64,000 bases of DNA, from contig NZ_QTTQ01000011.1 in the NCBI RefSeq assembly GCF_003384935.1, positions 427,784 through 491,783 of the forward strand. The letters are read 5' to 3'. The position numbers and the translations under genes are program-made. Every line of letters starts with the position of its first letter. The first letter of the stretch is position 1. Positions 54,427 through 63,422 of this stretch are shown here, one piece after another. This DNA is from Lutibacter oceani (GTDB lineage: Bacteria > Bacteroidota > Bacteroidia > Flavobacteriales > Flavobacteriaceae). The notes beneath the pieces were generated by a model. The model searched no databases. It had not been told where the DNA came from and was given only the letters and a program-made list of their open reading frames with translations.

Positions 54427-55194
54427 ATGTTAGTAAAAATTTATGGCAGCGCCGTTTTCGGTGTTGAAGCAACTACTATTACTGTTGAAGTAAATATAGA
54501 TAAAGGAATTGGTTACCATTTAGTTGGTTTACCAGACAATGCTATTAAAGAAAGTAGTTACAGAATTTCGGCAGCATTAAATAACAATAAATACAAGCTT
54601 CCGGGTAAAAAAATTACAATAAATATGGCTCCGGCAGATTTAAGAAAAGAAGGATCTGCGTATGATTTAACTCTAGCTATAGGTATTTTAGCTGCTTCTA
54701 ATCAAATAAAATCTGAAAAAGTTAGCGATTATTTAATTATGGGTGAACTTTCTTTAGATGGAAGTTTACAACCTATTAAAGGAGCACTTCCAATTGCAAT
54801 TAAAGCACGTGAAGAAGGCTTTAAAGGATTTATTTTACCAAAACAAAATGCAAAAGAAGCTGCGATAGTAAGCAATTTAAAAGTTTATGGCATAGAAAAC
54901 ATTACTGAAGTCATTAATTTTTTTGATGAAAAATCGGATTTAGAACCAACTATAATTGATACTCGAACAGAATTTTATAAAAACTTAGACAATCCAGAAT
55001 TTGATTTTGCCGATGTAAAAGGACAAGAATCTGTAAAACGTTCTATGGAAATTGCCGCAGCTGGTGGTCATAACATAATTCTCGTTGGTCCTCCCGGAAG
55101 TGGAAAAACAATGTTAAGTAAACGATTGGGTTTTGTCCCCCATTTTACCAATACACTTAAATATCAAGAAACCAAAGAGTTACAAGTATCCTGA
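54427..55194 (+). pseudogene. YifB/ComM-like Mg-chelatase AAA ATPase, truncated by an island
   Basis: The first ~234 residues are normal Yif[35 protein letters not shown], the Lon-like domain, and Walker [17 protein letters not shown] (GPPGSGKT at 221-228). Full proteins are about 510 aa and continue into Walker B, sensor and C-terminal domains. Here the frame changes character at about 55126-55133 and stops at 55192-55194 after unrelated residues ([10 protein letters not shown]). The break marks the left edge of inserted DNA. The rest of yifB should lie to the right of the window if this is an insertion. Confidence 0.88.
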
Positions 55195-55561
55195 TAGGAT
55201 TTCAAGTGTTGGAGATGAGCTAAGAACAGCAAGGTTAGATAGAAATTTAACTCAATTAGAAGTTGCTCAACAAATAGGTGTAAATAGAAATTTTGTATAT
55301 GAATGCGAATTAAATCATCGTACAAATTCAATATTTGCACTACATAAAATTTATCTTTTTTTAGACTATATTCCGAAAACATTAAATATTGATGAAGCAA
55401 CCTTAAGGGGAAAACTTTATACCACTCGAATAAAAAATGGATTCTCCCTATATGACATAGCTAAAAAGACTGGATTAGATAAAAGTACTATCGGCAGGTT
55501 TGAGAAAGGGAAATTAATTAAAAAAGAATCTCTTAAAAAAATTGAAGATTATTTAAAATAA
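55133..55561 (+). CDS. Double-HTH XRE-type regulator at the island edge
   Basis: This 142-aa protein has two HTH_XRE-like domains (about 26-75: [20 protein letters not shown]; about 92-140: [20 protein letters not shown]). Its N-terminus, [20 protein letters not shown], is a conserved start in this XRE group. The only start in frame is TTG at 55133, and no internal Met exists. An in-frame stop lies at 55115-55117, so it cannot be longer. It begins within a few bases of the yifB break and overlaps the yifB remnant frame. It may control the divergent island genes or be an edge fragment of a larger element. Confidence 0.75.
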   Translation: MSPILPIHLNIKKPKSYKYPDRISSVGDELRTARLDRNLTQLEVAQQIGVNRNFVYECELNHRTNSIFALHKIYLFLDYIPKTLNIDEATLRGKLYTTRIKNGFSLYDIAKKTGLDKSTIGRFEKGKLIKKESLKKIEDYLK

Positions 55562-55578
55562 ATTTATATATTTATCTC

Positions 55579-55604
55579 ATAGAGTGTAAACACTCTATCT
55601 TTTT
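55579..55604 (+). terminator. Intrinsic terminator after the XRE gene
   Basis: A perfect 8-bp stem (ATAGAGTG / CACTCTAT, loop TAAA) is followed by CTTTTT. Confidence 0.8.
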
Positions 55605-55620
55605 CATAGCAATTTTTTTT

Positions 55621-55643
55621 AAAACCCTCTTCGTGAGGGTTTT
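55621..55643. terminator. Hairpin at the end of the ATPase-nuclease gene
   Basis: A 9-bp stem (AAAACCCTC / GAGGGTTTT, loop TTCGT) lies next to a T8 run. It overlaps the stop codon of the minus-strand gene (55642-55644). With the preceding hairpin it insulates the convergent genes. Confidence 0.75.
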
Positions 55644-58600
55644 ATTCTTTACTTTTTAAAGCTTTTAGAATTTTTTCAGATAATGTAGATTTTCCTTCTA
55701 AATCTTTATTTTCAGAATGATAATTAACATTTACACGCCAACCATTTACTTTCTCTACTTTTTTTTCATCTTCGGTTTCTATAGCATCTAAATAGTCAAT
55801 TAATTCAATTGACTGAAAAAAGAATATTTTCTTAAGATGCTTTTTTTCAATTATTTCTTTTGCTCGTTTTTCGATATTTTTCAGATGAATTTTACTTTCA
55901 CTAATCATATAGATTAAATTAAAACCATCATCAATACATTTTGTTAAATTTTGAACTTCATAATCAATAGTATTTGTCACTGAAACTTCAATACCAATAC
56001 GAACATTACTCTTTGATATTCCGACATCGACCTTACCTCCATTTTTCAACTCCTCCTCAATGGTTGATCTAAACCCTCTCTGAACTGCCATTGTTTTAAT
56101 ATAGTTTTGAAGAGCTCGATGCTTTGTAATTTCATCTTGAGCGTTCACACTTTTTAAATACTTTTCTTTAGATTTATCTATATCGCTCTTTAAATCAATA
56201 ATTACATCATCTTGATTCTCAATTATTGGAGTAATATTTTCTTTTAACTCTATAGGCTCAATAAATTTAGTATCTTTTTTAGGAACAGTTTTAGAAGTAG
56301 TAAGACGAGGAAGTTGTTCTTTTAAAATTTGCTCTACCTCAAAAACATTTTTGGAATAATTTTCACGAGTGCTTTGAATAATATAAGCTCTGGTACTCTC
56401 ACCTATCTCAACTGAAAGCTTATGTGTTTTTAGATTAAAATCATTACTGTTTTTTCCAGTTCTAACTATCGCTTCTCCTATTTCTAAATTAGTTAAATCT
56501 TCTTTTTCAAAATATGAGAATCCTCCTTCTAATATTTTTGCATCATTATCTCCTAATCTAAAAGCAATTCTAATAAATGGATTTGAAATTATAGATTCTA
56601 AAATTTCTGAATTTTGAATTTGTCTTAAGTTTTGATGGGCTAATACTAAACCAATTGAATATTTTCTCGCTCCACTGAGAATGGAAGAAATTGAAGGTGT
56701 TATAAATGAATGAAATTCATCCATTATTACAAAGTAAGGTTTTCTATTTTCTTTTAATATATTCTGTCTTCCGAGTGCAACTTGATTAATTTTAGACAAA
56801 AATAACGAACCCAATAAATAACTATTTTCATTTCCAATTAAACCTTGCGAGAGCTTAATTAAAACTATTTTGTTTTCATCAATACATTTTTTAAAATCAA
56901 TACCATCTTTTTGAGCAAACATATACCGAATAATTTTCGGTCTCAAAAATGTATCAATTCGTGTTAATAAGGGAGCAATTCCTTTTTTAACCATTGGATA
57001 TTCATAATTCCAATAATAATGAAGTGACTCATCTTCTACTGAATGTAAAAAATCATTTCTAAATTTTTCTTCGATTAAGAATCTTTTTAATTCAATTAGG
57101 GTTCCTACTCTCGAACTTTCTAAAAAGGTATTTATAGCATTTGATAAAACCGCAGTCATATTATCACCCCAAGCAGTAGCGTGACTTTTAAATGCTGAAA
57201 CTAAATCTGAACTCAATACTATTTTTTCAGTATCAGTTTTAGCCTGTAATAAATTAAATCCAACAGGAAATTCAGAATCTGAAGGGTCAATTATTATAAC
57301 ATCGTCTTTTCTATGCTCAGGGATTCTCAATAAAATATCTTCTACTATATCTCCGTGAGGATCGAATAGAGTAACACCCACCCCTTTAGTAATTGTTTCA
57401 ATGGTTAAGTTTGCGAGTAAAGTTGATTTACCAACCCCTGTGGCTCCAATTATATGAGCGTGTTGCACTAATTGCTCATCCGTTAAGTAAACACTCGAAG
57501 GATGATTATTATGCTCATTTACGCCAATTTTGTAATCAGCTTGCAATACTTCTTGAGGAGCTTTTTTTGTTTTTGAAACAGAATAATTTAATTTTGAAGT
57601 ATTAATATTCTCATTAGGATAATGAACAAAATTCAAAAGTTCCTCTGAATTTAGAATCATCCCTGTTCTATTCGTCTGTCTGAAAAATAAGTTTTTCATA
57701 TGCTCATTAAAATCATACCCTTCATTTGAAAGTGGAATAACTCGATTAAATTCAGAACTAGAAATTAATGTAAGGTTTCTGATAACTTCTTTTGCTAAAT
57801 ACTCAGTCTTATTCTGGTAGATAGATTGCGTTGCTACTCGTAAAACAACAGCGAACAGCGGTTGAGAAATTTTATTTTTTGCACACGTAAGCATTTCAGG
57901 GCTATCACTAAAAAAAGAATTTCCTTGATAATCTGTTACAGCATTTAAAATATTTTTAGCCCAAGGGTATTCAACTCCTTTAAACAAGACTTGAAATACG
58001 ATAGCGTCTCCATTTTCAATACTATCAAAAACAGAAAAAAGACTTGTAAAAGGATCTAAACTAAAGTTTTGTTTTATTTGAATGGTTCTCATAAACTCTT
58101 CCTCTAAACCAAAATCACAAATGGCAATTTCATTTTCATTATTTAAAGGAAACTCATAAGAACTCGCTTCTTTTATGAGTAGTGAAGGGAAGTATGCTTT
58201 GAGTAATGATTGAACTCGAATTGAATCTTCTTGGTTACAACTTATTTGAATTTTAATTTCAGTACCAGTTGCAACAATTTCAAACGAAAGAGTGTCTTTT
58301 GAATACGAGAGCATATTCAAAAGTTCTAAACTTATTTCTCTACTCGTCTTTTGTTTTTTTGAATAAGAAATTTCAAAGGTACTTATTAACGATTTTTCTT
58401 TCTCTCTGAGTGGTAGTATTTCAGCCTCTTCTATCTCTTTTACTTCCTCCTCTGGTTGTATGAGTTTTATAAATTTATTAAATAAAGAGGGAACCCTGCC
58501 CTCATCAATTCTTTCATTTTGTATGAACTGATGTTGAAAAGGAATAAATGGAGGCTCAATTTTAACTTGAAAAGGGCTGTGAAAATATCCACGCCCTTTT

Positions 58601-58653
58601 GATTCCCATTTATAGAAATTAAGTGTTAATTGTTCACTAGGAGACAACGTCAT
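55642..58653 (-). CDS. VirD4/HerA-like DNA-translocase ATPase with nuclease-like C-terminal domain
   Basis: This 1003-aa protein has an N-terminal region of about 390 residues with no recognised fold. An FtsK/HerA/VirD4-type ATPase domain spans about 395-775: Walker A GATGVGKST (403-411), the TLFDPHGDIVEDIL motif, TraM-recognition-like LSQGLIGNENSYLLGSLFLS, Walker B FVIMDEFHSF (641-650) and a sensor-like GLVLAHQNLRQIQ. The C-terminal domain (about 855-960) shows GGKVDVGISKSNVRIGIEVS, with Asp876 and Glu889 placed as in PD-(D/E)XK nucleases, though Ser replaces the usual Lys. It is encoded 4 bp after a membrane-anchored small protein. It is probably a defence or DNA-processing ATPase; conjugation genes are absent. 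Confidence 0.85.
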   Translation of the reverse strand: MTLSPSEQLTLNFYKWESKGRGYFHSPFQVKIEPPFIPFQHQFIQNERIDEGRVPSLFNKFIKLIQPEEEVKEIEEAEILPLREKEKSLISTFEISYSKKQKTSREISLELLNMLSYSKDTLSFEIVATGTEIKIQISCNQEDSIRVQSLLKAYFPSLLIKEASSYEFPLNNENEIAICDFGLEEEFMRTIQIKQNFSLDPFTSLFSVFDSIENGDAIVFQVLFKGVEYPWAKNILNAVTDYQGNSFFSDSPEMLTCAKNKISQPLFAVVLRVATQSIYQNKTEYLAKEVIRNLTLISSSEFNRVIPLSNEGYDFNEHMKNLFFRQTNRTGMILNSEELLNFVHYPNENINTSKLNYSVSKTKKAPQEVLQADYKIGVNEHNNHPSSVYLTDEQLVQHAHIIGATGVGKSTLLANLTIETITKGVGVTLFDPHGDIVEDILLRIPEHRKDDVIIIDPSDSEFPVGFNLLQAKTDTEKIVLSSDLVSAFKSHATAWGDNMTAVLSNAINTFLESSRVGTLIELKRFLIEEKFRNDFLHSVEDESLHYYWNYEYPMVKKGIAPLLTRIDTFLRPKIIRYMFAQKDGIDFKKCIDENKIVLIKLSQGLIGNENSYLLGSLFLSKINQVALGRQNILKENRKPYFVIMDEFHSFITPSISSILSGARKYSIGLVLAHQNLRQIQNSEILESIISNPFIRIAFRLGDNDAKILEGGFSYFEKEDLTNLEIGEAIVRTGKNSNDFNLKTHKLSVEIGESTRAYIIQSTRENYSKNVFEVEQILKEQLPRLTTSKTVPKKDTKFIEPIELKENITPIIENQDDVIIDLKSDIDKSKEKYLKSVNAQDEITKHRALQNYIKTMAVQRGFRSTIEEELKNGGKVDVGISKSNVRIGIEVSVTNTIDYEVQNLTKCIDDGFNLIYMISESKIHLKNIEKRAKEIIEKKHLKKIFFFQSIELIDYLDAIETEDEKKVEKVNGWRVNVNYHSENKDLEGKSTLSEKILKALKSKE

Positions 58654-58657
58654 TCAA

Positions 58658-59206
58658 CTATCTTTTAAATATATCTTTCATAGTAGGTTTACGTTCAGAA
58701 TCATTTAATAACCTAATTCCTTTTTCTTTAGTTATCTCATCTATTACTTTTAAAACAGAAGCTTGAGCATAACTTCTAAACATTGAAGTTGAATCAATTT
58801 TGTAGTATGTGGTTGGGAAGAAAAAATTTGCTAAAAAGCGACCAATAAAAGGAATTTTATAAATTAATCCTTCAATGTCTTTTCGTTCAGTAAACATCCA
58901 CCACGAAAAGAATGTTCCATTTCCAAAAGGAGCGCAACAACAATCATAATTGTAATTCTTCCAACTAACTCTTAAGTAAAGTCTTTTAGTTGATAAGGCA
59001 TTTCCTTCGCTCATTTCTCTTTCAACGACAGTAATATTCTCAATTCCGTGAGACTTCAATTCTTTTTCAAGCAGAGCGTAAAAATCTTTTGTAGAATATT
59101 CGAATTCATCAATTAATGTATTCCAATGTCCTTGTAATTCTGGAGTGGTTTTTCTAAGAAAACCAATAGCGATAAGTACCACTAATAGTATCGGTATAAA
59201 TCCCAT
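58658..59206 (-). CDS. Membrane-anchored partner protein (182 aa) of the ATPase-nuclease
   Basis: This 182-aa protein starts with one hydrophobic segment (about residues 3-18, FIPILLVVLIAIGFL). A soluble domain with conserved-looking aromatic patches and cysteines follows (YDCCCAPFGNGTFFSWWMFT, about 87-106). Its stop precedes the start of the ATPase gene by 4 bp. No domain name can be given with confidence. A second hydrophobic stretch (about 118-133) could be a further membrane contact. By context it may hold the ATPase at the membrane. Confidence 0.75.
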   Translation of the reverse strand: MGFIPILLVVLIAIGFLRKTTPELQGHWNTLIDEFEYSTKDFYALLEKELKSHGIENITVVEREMSEGNALSTKRLYLRVSWKNYNYDCCCAPFGNGTFFSWWMFTERKDIEGLIYKIPFIGRFLANFFFPTTYYKIDSTSMFRSYAQASVLKVIDEITKEKGIRLLNDSERKPTMKDIFKR

Positions 59207-59403
59207 AACAATATTTTTATTAATAATTTAACTTTATAAATATATAAATTTAAAAGATTAATTAATCTTAATTAATATATTTATTTTCTAGGAGGATTTA
59301 TTTAAGTATTTTTATCGGAAAATTGCAAATTATTATTTCATTTCTGTAGTAATAGTAATATTTTTCTGACAAAACTCTAATATTTGATATCATTAAGACT
59401 ATA
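59207..59403. other. Divergent promoter region with a 16-bp palindrome
   Basis: This 197-bp AT-rich gap separates the two divergent island operons. It holds the perfect palindrome AAGATTAATTAATCTT (59254-59269), a plausible operator for a dimeric HTH protein such as the island XRE regulator. AATATTTG upstream of the helicase gene is close to the -7 consensus. Confidence 0.5.
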
Positions 59404-62400
59404 ATGAGTAATACATACATTAAAAAAACTTTAGGGGAAACTCTAATCCAAAATATTCATGAAAATGATAAGGCATCAATTATTGCCTCATATTTTACTA
59501 TTTATGGATTTCAAGAGTTAAAAGATGAATTGTCAAAAATCGAAAATCTAAAAATTATTTTGAGTTCTGGGCTTTTTAGCTTTAAAGACCGTCAATTATT
59601 TTCTGATAAAACAACTGATATTAATGGAGATAGATATGAGTACCGCTTTAAAAATAAGTTGAATATTCATAAGGTTGCTGAAGAATGTGCGGATTGGATT
59701 AAAAATAAAGTTGAAGTAAGATCAACAAAAATGCCTGGTGTTATAGGAACCAATTTAATCCATTTACAAGGAAAAGAATCTACTGGAATTAATATCTCCA
59801 CTTCGAATTTATCCGCTTCTGATCTGGGGTATGCTCCTAATGATAAAATTACTATGAATACAGTAACTCACGATTCAGAAGTTACTGAGCAAATGCTTAA
59901 TTTTTTCAATCAAAATTGGAGTAATGAGGCTTTAATGGATGATGTAAAAAAAGATGTACTAGCACAATTAGAACTTGCTTATAAAGATAATTCTCCTTCT
60001 TCTGTTTATTACTTTACACTCTATAACATCTTTAAAGATTATTTGGTTGATTTGGATGAGGAGAAAATCATAAAAACTAAAACTGGTTTTAAAAATACTC
60101 TCGTTTGGAATAAATTATATAAATTCCAAAAAGACGGAGTTTTAGGAACAATTGATAAGGTTGAAAAATATGGTGGGTGTATTCTTGCTGATAGTGTTGG
60201 GTTGGGTAAAACATTTCAAGCTTTAGCTGTAATAAAATATTATGAATTAAGAAACGATAGAGTATTGGTACTTTGCCCAAAAAAACTTCGAGATAATTGG
60301 ACAGTTTATACACTTAATGACAAAAGAAATATTCTTGCTGAAGATAGGTTTAATTACGATGTTTTAAATCATACTGATTTAAACAGAGAAAGAGGTTTAT
60401 CTGGCGAGATTAATCTTGAGACAATAAACTGGGGAAACTATGACTTAGTCGTAATTGATGAATCACACAATTTTAGAAATAATAATCCAAGACGTGATAG
60501 AGAAACACGTTACGGTAGATTAATGAACTATATTATTAAAGCCGGAGTAAAAACTAAAGTTTTAATGCTATCTGCAACCCCTGTAAACAATCGAATGAAT
60601 GACTTAAAAAACCAAGTAGCATTCATTACCGAAGGAAAAGAAACAGCATTTTCAGAGTATGGGATTGATAATATAAACCATGTAATGAAGATAGCCCAAA
60701 CACAATTTAATAAGTGGTTAAAAAATCCTGATGAAAGTAAAAATTCTGCTCAATTATTAGAATCATTAGATTCTAGATATTTTAAGTTACTAGATTTAAT
60801 TACTATTGCTCGTTCAAGAAAGCATATTGAACGATATTACGATTTAAAAAATATAGGAAAATTTCCTGAACGCCTTCTTCCTAAAAATGTAAAATCAAAC
60901 ATTGATTTATTAGATGAGTTTTCTTCTTTGCAAGAAATAAATAGAGAGATAAGAAAATTAAATTTAAGTTCATATTCACCTCTTAAATATGTAAGACCTG
61001 ATAAGCAAGAGCAATACAACAGAAGCTATGACTTAACACTAGAGTCGGGTAGTGTTTTCAAGCAGGTTGACCGTGAGCAAAGTTTAATTCATTTAATGCG
61101 AGTGAACTTGCTTAAAAGAATGGAGAGTTCTATAAATTCATTTGGATTAACATTAGAAAACCTTTTAAAAAAAATTGACATTTTATTGGTTAAAATTCAA
61201 AACGAGGAAGATTATCTTGACGATGAATTATCAATTGAAGATATAGATACAGATGACCCAACACTGGATGATTACTTAATTGGGAACAAGGTAAAAGTAC
61301 TCATACAGGATATGGATTTAGTGAGATGGAAACAGGATTTAGAAGAAGATAAATTAAGATTAAGTAAACTATTAGAGGAAACTCAAACTATTGATGCTGA
61401 AAGGGATGCTAAGTTGGTTCAATTAAAAGAGTTAATTCATAATAAAATTAACGAGCCACTAAATGAAGAAAATAAAAAAGTAATAATATTTACTGCTTTT
61501 GCAGATACAGCCACTTATCTCTATGAACAAATTAGCTCTTGGGCAAAAGACCAACATAAGGTAAACACTGCCTTAATAACTGGTTCAGGAAGCAATAAGA
61601 CGACCATGAAGGGTATTAGGACAGAGTTAAATGAGTTACTTACTAATTTTTCTCCAAGATCGAAAGAACGTAATAAAATTTATCCTGATTTAAAAGAAGA
61701 GATTGATGTTTTGATTGCTACAGATTGTATTTCTGAAGGTCAAAATCTTCAAGATTGTGATTATCTTGTAAACTATGACATTCATTGGAATCCTGTTCGT
61801 ATTATTCAAAGATTTGGAAGAATTGATAGATTAGGTTCAATCAACAATCAAATTCAACTTGTTAATTTTTGGCCTAACATGGAGCTTGATGAATACATAA
61901 ATCTTGAAGCTAGGGTTAGTGGACGAATGGTGCTTTTGGATATCTCTGCAACAGGAGAAGAAAATGTTATTGAGAATAATGGTGAAATGAATGATTTAGC
62001 TTATCGTAGAAAACAACTTCAACAAATGCAGGATGAAGTCGTTGATATAGAAGATGTTCATGGCGGTATTTCTATTACAGATTTCACATTCAATGATTTC
62101 AAGATGGATTTAATGGAATATTTAAAGGAACACGAATCTGTTATGAAACAAACTCCAACAGGGATTCACGCGGTTACTAAAACAAACATTGAGAATCTTA
62201 AAGAAGGTGTGATTTTTTGCTTAAAACAGAGAAAGAAAAACAAAAAAGAAGAGCATTACAATCCAATAAACCCGTACTTTTTAACTTATATAAGTTCTGA
62301 AGGGGAGTTAATATTTAGTTTTACTCAAAGCAAAAAAATTCTAGATATGTATCAAAAGTTATCATCAAGTGAACCAGAGGTATTTATGGATTTGGTTAAT

Positions 62401-62604
62401 GATTTTAAAAAGGAAACTAAACAAGGAAAAGACATGAGTGCTTATGTTGATTTATTAGAAGTAGTTGTCCAAGAAATTGTTGGTAAGAATGAAGAAAAAG
62501 GAATAGCAAGTTTGTTCACAGCTGGAGGTACAGCAAGTCTCTATGATGAAATACGTTCATTAGATGATTTTGAAGTCATTTCTTATTTAGTTATTAAAAA
62601 TTAG
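59404..62604 (+). CDS. SNF2-type helicase with N-terminal PLD-like domain
   Basis: This 1066-aa protein joins a phospholipase-D-like N-terminus (about 20-180; KASIIASYFTIYGFQELK, then LIHLQGKE and ISTSNLSASDLG) to a SNF2/RapA-type helicase. Helicase signatures are Walker A LADSVGLGKT (261-270), DESH (352-355), MLSATPVNNRMNDL (388-401), ATDCISEGQNLQDC and RIIQRFGRIDRLGS. The PLD H-x-K motif looks degenerate (HLQGK), so the nuclease may be inactive. The gap between lobes is long. Such helicases sit in restriction and DISARM-like loci. It is first in an operon with a DUF4391 protein (4 bp spacing) and a methyltransferase. Confidence 0.9.
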   Translation: MSNTYIKKTLGETLIQNIHENDKASIIASYFTIYGFQELKDELSKIENLKIILSSGLFSFKDRQLFSDKTTDINGDRYEYRFKNKLNIHKVAEECADWIKNKVEVRSTKMPGVIGTNLIHLQGKESTGINISTSNLSASDLGYAPNDKITMNTVTHDSEVTEQMLNFFNQNWSNEALMDDVKKDVLAQLELAYKDNSPSSVYYFTLYNIFKDYLVDLDEEKIIKTKTGFKNTLVWNKLYKFQKDGVLGTIDKVEKYGGCILADSVGLGKTFQALAVIKYYELRNDRVLVLCPKKLRDNWTVYTLNDKRNILAEDRFNYDVLNHTDLNRERGLSGEINLETINWGNYDLVVIDESHNFRNNNPRRDRETRYGRLMNYIIKAGVKTKVLMLSATPVNNRMNDLKNQVAFITEGKETAFSEYGIDNINHVMKIAQTQFNKWLKNPDESKNSAQLLESLDSRYFKLLDLITIARSRKHIERYYDLKNIGKFPERLLPKNVKSNIDLLDEFSSLQEINREIRKLNLSSYSPLKYVRPDKQEQYNRSYDLTLESGSVFKQVDREQSLIHLMRVNLLKRMESSINSFGLTLENLLKKIDILLVKIQNEEDYLDDELSIEDIDTDDPTLDDYLIGNKVKVLIQDMDLVRWKQDLEEDKLRLSKLLEETQTIDAERDAKLVQLKELIHNKINEPLNEENKKVIIFTAFADTATYLYEQISSWAKDQHKVNTALITGSGSNKTTMKGIRTELNELLTNFSPRSKERNKIYPDLKEEIDVLIATDCISEGQNLQDCDYLVNYDIHWNPVRIIQRFGRIDRLGSINNQIQLVNFWPNMELDEYINLEARVSGRMVLLDISATGEENVIENNGEMNDLAYRRKQLQQMQDEVVDIEDVHGGISITDFTFNDFKMDLMEYLKEHESVMKQTPTGIHAVTKTNIENLKEGVIFCLKQRKKNKKEEHYNPINPYFLTYISSEGELIFSFTQSKKILDMYQKLSSSEPEVFMDLVNDFKKETKQGKDMSAYVDLLEVVVQEIVGKNEEKGIASLFTAGGTASLYDEIRSLDDFEVISYLVIKN

Positions 62605-62608
62605 AGTC

Positions 62609-63361
62609 ATGAATGATCTAATAGAATTATTAAATATTGATAATCGTTGTCTTATTGATAAGCGAATTACAAAAATTGCAATTAGTAATAACAGTACCCT
62701 TAACGCTAGTGAAAAAAAAATATTAAAAGAAGTAATTATCGACATTCGTTGGTTAGCGAGTTACAAACCTTTTAATAGTGCTATCCCAGAATACATAACT
62801 AAAACCGAGTGTTATGATGAAGTTCAAATTATTTCAATTGGCTTTTCAGACATAAAATACAAAAAGCAAGTGATTAATATTTTGCAAAGAAGCATGCCAT
62901 ATCCCTTAGTGCTGTTATTAGAAGTAAATAATAATTTTGCAGTATCAGTTGCTAGGAAAAGTATTAACCAAACTGACAATTTAAAAAGAACAATTGATGA
63001 GGTAATCACATCAACTTGGTTAAATAAAGCAATAGAATCTGAAGTAGAAAAGAGTTTTTTAGAACACCTAAATACAAAAACTTATCATACACTTCATTTA
63101 AAAGCATTTTATGAAAGTTTTATAAAAGCTATCTATTTACACGAAACAAGTTTATTAACAGGTTCATTTAATGTCAAAGAAAAAAAAGAAGTAGATGAGG
63201 ATGCTGATATTTTAAAAGAAATAGAAGCTGTTAATAAAGAAATAGTTAGCATTAAAAGCCAGATTAAAAAAGGTACTATTTTCAGTAATAAAGTAACTTT
63301 AAATATCAAATTAAAAGCCAAAGAAAACCACAAACAAAAACTAATTAAAAAATTATCCTAA
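62609..63361 (+). CDS. DUF4391 domain-containing protein
   Basis: This 250-aa protein matches the DUF4391 family in layout: ASEKKILKEVIIDIRWLASY followed by a conserved YDEVQIISIGF strand. The C-terminal part (about 195-250) is a lysine-rich coiled coil. From memory DUF4391 genes are commonly found beside type III-like methyltransferases and helicases, and the neighbours here agree. Its biochemical role is unknown. It starts 4 bp after the helicase stop. Confidence 0.85.
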   Translation: MNDLIELLNIDNRCLIDKRITKIAISNNSTLNASEKKILKEVIIDIRWLASYKPFNSAIPEYITKTECYDEVQIISIGFSDIKYKKQVINILQRSMPYPLVLLLEVNNNFAVSVARKSINQTDNLKRTIDEVITSTWLNKAIESEVEKSFLEHLNTKTYHTLHLKAFYESFIKAIYLHETSLLTGSFNVKEKKEVDEDADILKEIEAVNKEIVSIKSQIKKGTIFSNKVTLNIKLKAKENHKQKLIKKLS

Positions 63362-63422
63362 AAATCTGTACTTCTAGATAGGATAGTTTTTTAAATTTAT
63401 CGTTTTAGCATATAATAAAAAC

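Noticed and set aside
55642..59206. Reading the VirD4-like ATPase as part of an integrative conjugative element
   Set aside because: No relaxase, mating-pore, replication or integrase gene is visible in the island part available; it could still lie beyond the window.
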